NCBI GenBank assembly: GCA_945928585.1
Contig: CAMENQ010000069.1
Coordinates: forward strand, 1 to 9,636
Length of the DNA stretch: 9,636 nucleotides
Direction: 5' to 3'
DNA from: an uncultured Roseburia sp.
GTDB taxonomy: Bacteria > Bacillota > Clostridia > Lachnospirales > Lachnospiraceae
Below, one piece after another: positions 6,474-9,636 of the stretch. A program made the position numbers and the translations under genes. Position 1 is the first letter of the stretch. Each line of letters begins with the position of its first letter. Below the pieces are notes generated by a model. The model was not told the DNA's origin, searched no databases, and was given only the letters and a program-made list of their open reading frames with translations.

Positions 6474-8927
6474 TTAAGCCTTTTTGACTCTTAAAACCGT
6501 AACCGATTCCTTTGGAAATACATAATCAAATGTATTTGACTGCACTGTCAGTTCTCTCGTTTTAGGACATACCTTTTCAGGCTCTTCAAAAGAGTTTTCA
6601 CTGTCAGGGGAAACATCCTTTATATCCTCAACCTTAACGGTATAAGCCTTATCCTCTAAGCCTGCAAGGGTTATTTTGGCTGTTATTTCTGTTTTGTTTA
6701 TATTTACGGCCTTTATAACAATATCTCCTGTTGACTCCTCCACAGCTGATGTAACGTAAATATCCTCCACTACTGCCGGAAGTGATTTCGATGTCTGGAA
6801 AAGCTTACCGTCAACATATACATTTATTGTGCCGTCACCCTTAACTGTTATCATAAGCTCATATGTGTGATTGAAATCAACACTGAACTCTGACTGGGTA
6901 AGACAGCTTCCTCTGCCGTTTGTATTGTGGCAGATGGCTGCGTCAAGGTTCTGCCAGCCTCCAAGTTCCCAGTAATATCTGTTGCCGTCATCCTTTTTTC
7001 CAAAATCTATCCAAAAGCCTCTTCTGCCGTCATCCTGTTTTGCCTTAAGCTTAATGGTATAATTGCTGTCTGACATTTCCATAAGCTTACAGTGATTATT
7101 TTCCTTTGTAAGTGTCTTATCTCCAAAATGGAATACCTCACCCGTATCGTCATTTCTTATCTCTATATCACTGTAGGTAACTGCACATTCAACAGCCTCC
7201 AGTTCTATATCTCCTGAAAAATCAACCGGATACAAAACAGACGGCTCCTTTGTTCCTTCTATTTCAGTGCCTAACAGATAATCTCCCTGATGGTGCATAA
7301 ACATTTTCTGCACGTAATAATTTGCTGTTCCAAACACCTGATGATTGTTAAACCAAATCATATCAGGTTTCCAGTTTACATAGTCAGCATTGCAAAGAAG
7401 CGGTGCATAGCAGGCAAGTCCCACTGAATGGGCATTTTCCTGCATTCTTGTCATATATGCAGCTTCCACAAGGGCATTATACCATGTGTTGCCCCATGTA
7501 GCATACTCGCCTAAAAATACCTTTGGATTTTCCGCTTTGTATTCTTTATATCTGTCCATATGTGCAAGGAACCATTCAGGTGCCATATAATAATGCTCAT
7601 CAACTAAATCTGCTTTATTTTCTATAGCTGACTTCCATCCTCTCTCAAACTCTCCTCCTGCTGCGAAAGGTCCGCTTGTTCCTATTATTTTTATATCAGG
7701 GTATTTTTCCTTTATGGCCTTATGGAAAAATGGATATCTCTCAAAAAAAGCTTCTCCCACTTCTTCATTTCCTATGGCAATATATTCAAGACCAAACGGC
7801 TCAGGATGTCCTAGTTCTGCCCTTACCTTTCCCCAATCTGTATTTACATCACCATTTGCAAATTCAATAAGGTCAAGTGCTTCCTGTACCCACTCTCCGA
7901 GTTCATTTAATGGTACACTTATCTGTCTGTGTGGATTATATCCTCCCGGAAGTACGGGAAGCGGCTTTGCTCCTATTTCCTCGCTAAAACAGAAATACTC
8001 ATAATAACCCAGTCCAAGTGTCTGATTGTAGCCCCAGTTACTTCTTCTTGCCGGTCTCTCTGTTACATCGCCTATAGTGTTCTGCCACCTGTACATGGAA
8101 TCCCTGTCATCTGCATTTAATGAACCATCGTGCACAAGACATCCTCCCGGAAATCTCATAAACTTTGGTTTTAAATCCTTAAGCATAACTGCAATATCAG
8201 CTCTTAAGCCGTTTTCCTTCTGTAAAAATGTATCCTTTGGAAACAGTGATACATGGTCTATGCTTATTCTGCCTATTGTTAAAAACTGTATCTTGAGTCT
8301 TCCCTTAAATGTAGTCCTGTCAGGCACAAATACACACCTGTATCTTCTCCAGCCTTCTCCTTCTGCACTTATTATATTGGAAGAAAGTTCTGCTCCGTCA
8401 TCATCAGTAACAGATACTTTTATGGACATATCATATCCGTAGCATCTTAAGTATATGGAAAATTTATATTCCTTACCCTGTTCAAGATATAATCCGGTAT
8501 TGTAACCCTCATTTATAACTGATATATTTTGTGATACCTCTGCAATGTCATTATCATTTATATTTATAGTAAGAAAATGTGGATTTCTCTCTGATACAGG
8601 CTGTATCGTCTCTATTCTGAAGGTTCCGTATGTTTTTTTAGGGATTTCTTCTTCCTCCGGTACATTTTTTTCCACTTTATGTGTAATGTCTTCATCCAAG
8701 ATATCTTTACTTTGTATCTCCTCAAGTCCTGTCACTTTCCACGCCGTCAGATGATTATAATTTCTATTATCTATCGGACAAAATTCAAAGGACCTGTTTC
8801 TTATCATCTCAGCATATAAACCTCCATCTGCCGCATGATTTAAGTCCTCGAAGAATATACCAAACATATCACCAAAGTACTGCTTTTTTTCAGTTGTGTT
8901 TACTGTAAGGTTAATCTTATCTGCCAT
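6474..8927 (-). CDS. GH51 alpha-L-arabinofuranosidase, multidomain, cytoplasmic
   Basis: This 817-residue glycoside hydrolase of family GH51 removes terminal alpha-L-arabinofuranosyl groups from arabinan or arabinoxylan fragments. The N-terminus (FGIFFEDLNHAADGGLYAEM) is the family's start of the substrate-binding scaffold. A carbohydrate-binding-like beta domain (CBM4/9 type) spans about 95-230. The barrel follows at about 235-540, with the landmarks FMRFPGGC and NWGYNQTLGLGYYE. The predicted acid/base is Glu388 in IGNEE and the nucleophile is Glu474 in LGEYA. A LamG/concanavalin-like segment (about 610-740, with GFWIDFGKK and ELGGWQNLDA) is inserted before the last beta-sandwich strands, making the protein longer than the roughly 500-residue bacterial type. 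There is no signal peptide. I chose the ATG at 8925-8927. An in-frame ATG 15 bp upstream lies within the GGGAGGAG ribosome binding site itself and would not be used. It is the first gene behind the promoter at 8984-9012. Confidence 0.93.
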   Translation of the reverse strand: MADKINLTVNTTEKKQYFGDMFGIFFEDLNHAADGGLYAEMIRNRSFEFCPIDNRNYNHLTAWKVTGLEEIQSKDILDEDITHKVEKNVPEEEEIPKKTYGTFRIETIQPVSERNPHFLTININDNDIAEVSQNISVINEGYNTGLYLEQGKEYKFSIYLRCYGYDMSIKVSVTDDDGAELSSNIISAEGEGWRRYRCVFVPDRTTFKGRLKIQFLTIGRISIDHVSLFPKDTFLQKENGLRADIAVMLKDLKPKFMRFPGGCLVHDGSLNADDRDSMYRWQNTIGDVTERPARRSNWGYNQTLGLGYYEYFCFSEEIGAKPLPVLPGGYNPHRQISVPLNELGEWVQEALDLIEFANGDVNTDWGKVRAELGHPEPFGLEYIAIGNEEVGEAFFERYPFFHKAIKEKYPDIKIIGTSGPFAAGGEFERGWKSAIENKADLVDEHYYMAPEWFLAHMDRYKEYKAENPKVFLGEYATWGNTWYNALVEAAYMTRMQENAHSVGLACYAPLLCNADYVNWKPDMIWFNNHQVFGTANYYVQKMFMHHQGDYLLGTEIEGTKEPSVLYPVDFSGDIELEAVECAVTYSDIEIRNDDTGEVFHFGDKTLTKENNHCKLMEMSDSNYTIKLKAKQDDGRRGFWIDFGKKDDGNRYYWELGGWQNLDAAICHNTNGRGSCLTQSEFSVDFNHTYELMITVKGDGTINVYVDGKLFQTSKSLPAVVEDIYVTSAVEESTGDIVIKAVNINKTEITAKITLAGLEDKAYTVKVEDIKDVSPDSENSFEEPEKVCPKTRELTVQSNTFDYVFPKESVTVLRVKKA

Positions 8928-8932
8928 AGTAT

Positions 8933-8940
8933 CTCCTCCC
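8933..8940 (-). promoter_or_regulatory. Ribosome binding site deciding the GH51 start
   Basis: The minus strand shows GGGAGGAG, five bases before the ATG at 8925-8927. The alternative upstream ATG (8940-8942) overlaps this site, so the shorter 817-residue protein is preferred. Confidence 0.8.
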
Positions 8941-8951
8941 ATTTCGAAATG
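8940..8951. promoter_or_regulatory. 12-bp perfect palindrome in the GH51 leader
   Basis: CATTTCGAAATG is a perfect 12-bp palindrome that abuts the ribosome binding site of the arabinofuranosidase gene, about 25-35 bp downstream of the proposed transcription start. It could be a small operator or a short hairpin touching the ribosome binding site. A palindrome of this size can also arise by chance in AT-rich DNA, so a role is only suggested. Confidence 0.3.
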
Positions 8952-8983
8952 TGTTTTCCATTAATTTCCCAAATTATACTCCT

Positions 8984-9012
8984 ACTATATATGAAAACTT
9001 ACATTTTTTCAA
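8984..9012 (-). promoter_or_regulatory. Sigma-A-type promoter for the GH51 gene
   Basis: On the minus strand, TTGAAA (9007-9012) and TATAGT (8984-8989) are separated by exactly 17 bp, a close match to the vegetative sigma consensus. This places the transcript start near 8977 with a leader of about 50 bases. A second -10-like TATAAT lies at 8973-8978 but lacks a good -35. The spacer carries the inverted pair TGAAAA/TTTTCA (8992-8997, 9006-9011), which could be bound by a regulator overlapping the -35. Confidence 0.65.
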
Positions 9013-9028
9013 TGATAACTACTGCTTT

Positions 9029-9118
9029 TCAGTTGAACTTTTCTGCTTTTTTCCTAAAGTTATCTGACGAGGTCATTAATAATTCGGCATCTTTTACCAG
9101 TGGTCTGCTATCAGTTTC
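9029..9118 (-). pseudogene. Possible gene remnant between the RhuM and GH51 genes
   Basis: A short minus-strand frame is open for 29 codons between stop codons, ending at a TGA at 9029-9031. It encodes DSRPLVKDAELLMTSSDN followed by a Lys-rich tail, FRKKAEKFN. The composition resembles real coding sequence more than the AT-rich spacer around it. There is no start codon with a ribosome binding site, and I recognise no family. It may be the decayed end of a lost gene or simply chance. Confidence 0.15.
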
Positions 9119-9181
9119 TCATCACCATTAAAAAGAATTCCATTCCTTATTATCTTCCATAAAATTATACATTTGTAGCAC

Positions 9182-9636
9182 CTATCTTTTCTCAATTCCT
9201 TCTAACGCGGAAATCGATTCCAAAAAATGTTGTTCCACTGCCGTCAATTGCACATTTATTTTTTCTGAATATTTATCATATTCTTTGTGTGCTTTTTCAA
9301 GAGCCTGATGATGTGACACTTTCCCCTTATGCGTTAAAATATCACGTCTTGTCATTTTTAAATAATCATCTATAGTTTCTATCCAATCCTTCATATACAT
9401 AGGCTCACGATTCATAGCCCGTAACTCTGCAATATCCAAATAAGCTGAAACAAGACGTTCCAAAATAGCAATTTCCTTTTCATTCAAATAATTCTTGGCA
9501 ATTTCCACATCAGATTTTTGCGGGAATGCACCTTGCCAATTCGTAAGTCCCATAAACTCCTTATCGCTGTCCGCTCTTTCATATATTACTTCTGCGGCAG
9601 TATGATGGTGTGCTGCCCAGTGCATCTTATTCTGAA
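9182..9636 (-). CDS. RhuM-family protein (Virulence_RhuM), C-terminal part, cut by window edge
   Basis: The frame is open to the right edge of the window. The visible 150 or so residues match the C-terminal half of RhuM-family proteins, which are usually about 330 residues long. Recognisable segments are QNKMHWAAHHHTAAEVIYER, then MGLTNWQG, KSDVEIAKNYLNEKE, the REPMYMKDWIETIDDYL block, and GKVSHHQALEKAHKEYDKY. The ATG at 9623-9625 is therefore internal, and the true start lies outside the window. The family is named after rhuM of Salmonella pathogenicity island 3. It is common in accessory regions and prophage-like islands and has no established biochemical function. The predicted protein is soluble and helix-rich. 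It precedes the arabinofuranosidase on the same strand across a 254-bp spacer with its own promoter, so it is probably a separate transcription unit. Confidence 0.85.
   Translation of the reverse strand, partial: QNKMHWAAHHHTAAEVIYERADSDKEFMGLTNWQGAFPQKSDVEIAKNYLNEKEIAILERLVSAYLDIAELRAMNREPMYMKDWIETIDDYLKMTRRDILTHKGKVSHHQALEKAHKEYDKYSEKINVQLTAVEQHFLESISALEGIEKR

Noticed and set aside
8949..9131. 60-codon plus-strand open frame in the spacer before the GH51 gene
   Set aside because: There is no ribosome binding site, it runs antisense across the promoter, and its composition looks like an AT-rich chance frame.

Overview
The window looks like a low-GC Gram-positive anaerobe of the class Clostridia, most likely a Lachnospiraceae-type gut or rumen bacterium. 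This rests on the AT-rich codon use, strong GGAGG-type ribosome binding sites, tightly packed same-strand genes, and the gene types present (a cytoplasmic GH51 arabinofuranosidase and a heterodimeric ABC exporter). The family assignment is inference; no rRNA or other marker gene is present.

All confident genes lie on the minus strand, so transcription runs from high to low coordinates. At the right edge (9182-9636) is the C-terminal part of a RhuM-family protein of unknown function, cut by the window end. A 254-bp spacer (8928-9181) follows, containing a good sigma-A-type promoter, a 12-bp palindrome and a strong ribosome binding site. Next is an 817-residue GH51 alpha-L-arabinofuranosidase (6474-8927). 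After a 227-bp spacer with dyad symmetry comes a four-gene cluster: two ABC exporter half-transporters that overlap by 8 bp (4495-6246 and 2769-4502), an alpha/beta-hydrolase or carbohydrate-esterase-like protein (1772-2665), and a MATE efflux pump (410-1768) that starts 3 bp after the hydrolase stop.

The two ABC proteins show complementary motif degeneration. The first has Asp and Gln where the Walker B Glu and H-loop His should be. The second has an LSQGQ signature. This is the pattern of a heterodimer with one consensus and one degenerate ATP site. Together the genes suggest intracellular trimming of arabinose-containing, possibly ester-decorated, plant oligosaccharides, linked to two independent efflux routes. 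The substrates cannot be read from sequence.

The most unusual element is at the left end. About 340-360 bp (core 68-407, weaker pairing out to 58-417) form one near-continuous hairpin closing on a 4-nt apex, and it begins 2 bp beyond the MATE stop codon. The outer 90 bp of the arms differ at only three positions. The plus strand is open for 84 codons through the left arm and across the apex, and the right arm encodes nearly the same peptide on the minus strand. It could be a MITE-like or other repetitive hairpin element, a large structured RNA, or a recent inverted duplication. No other RNA genes, CRISPR arrays, tRNAs or complete insertion sequences were seen.
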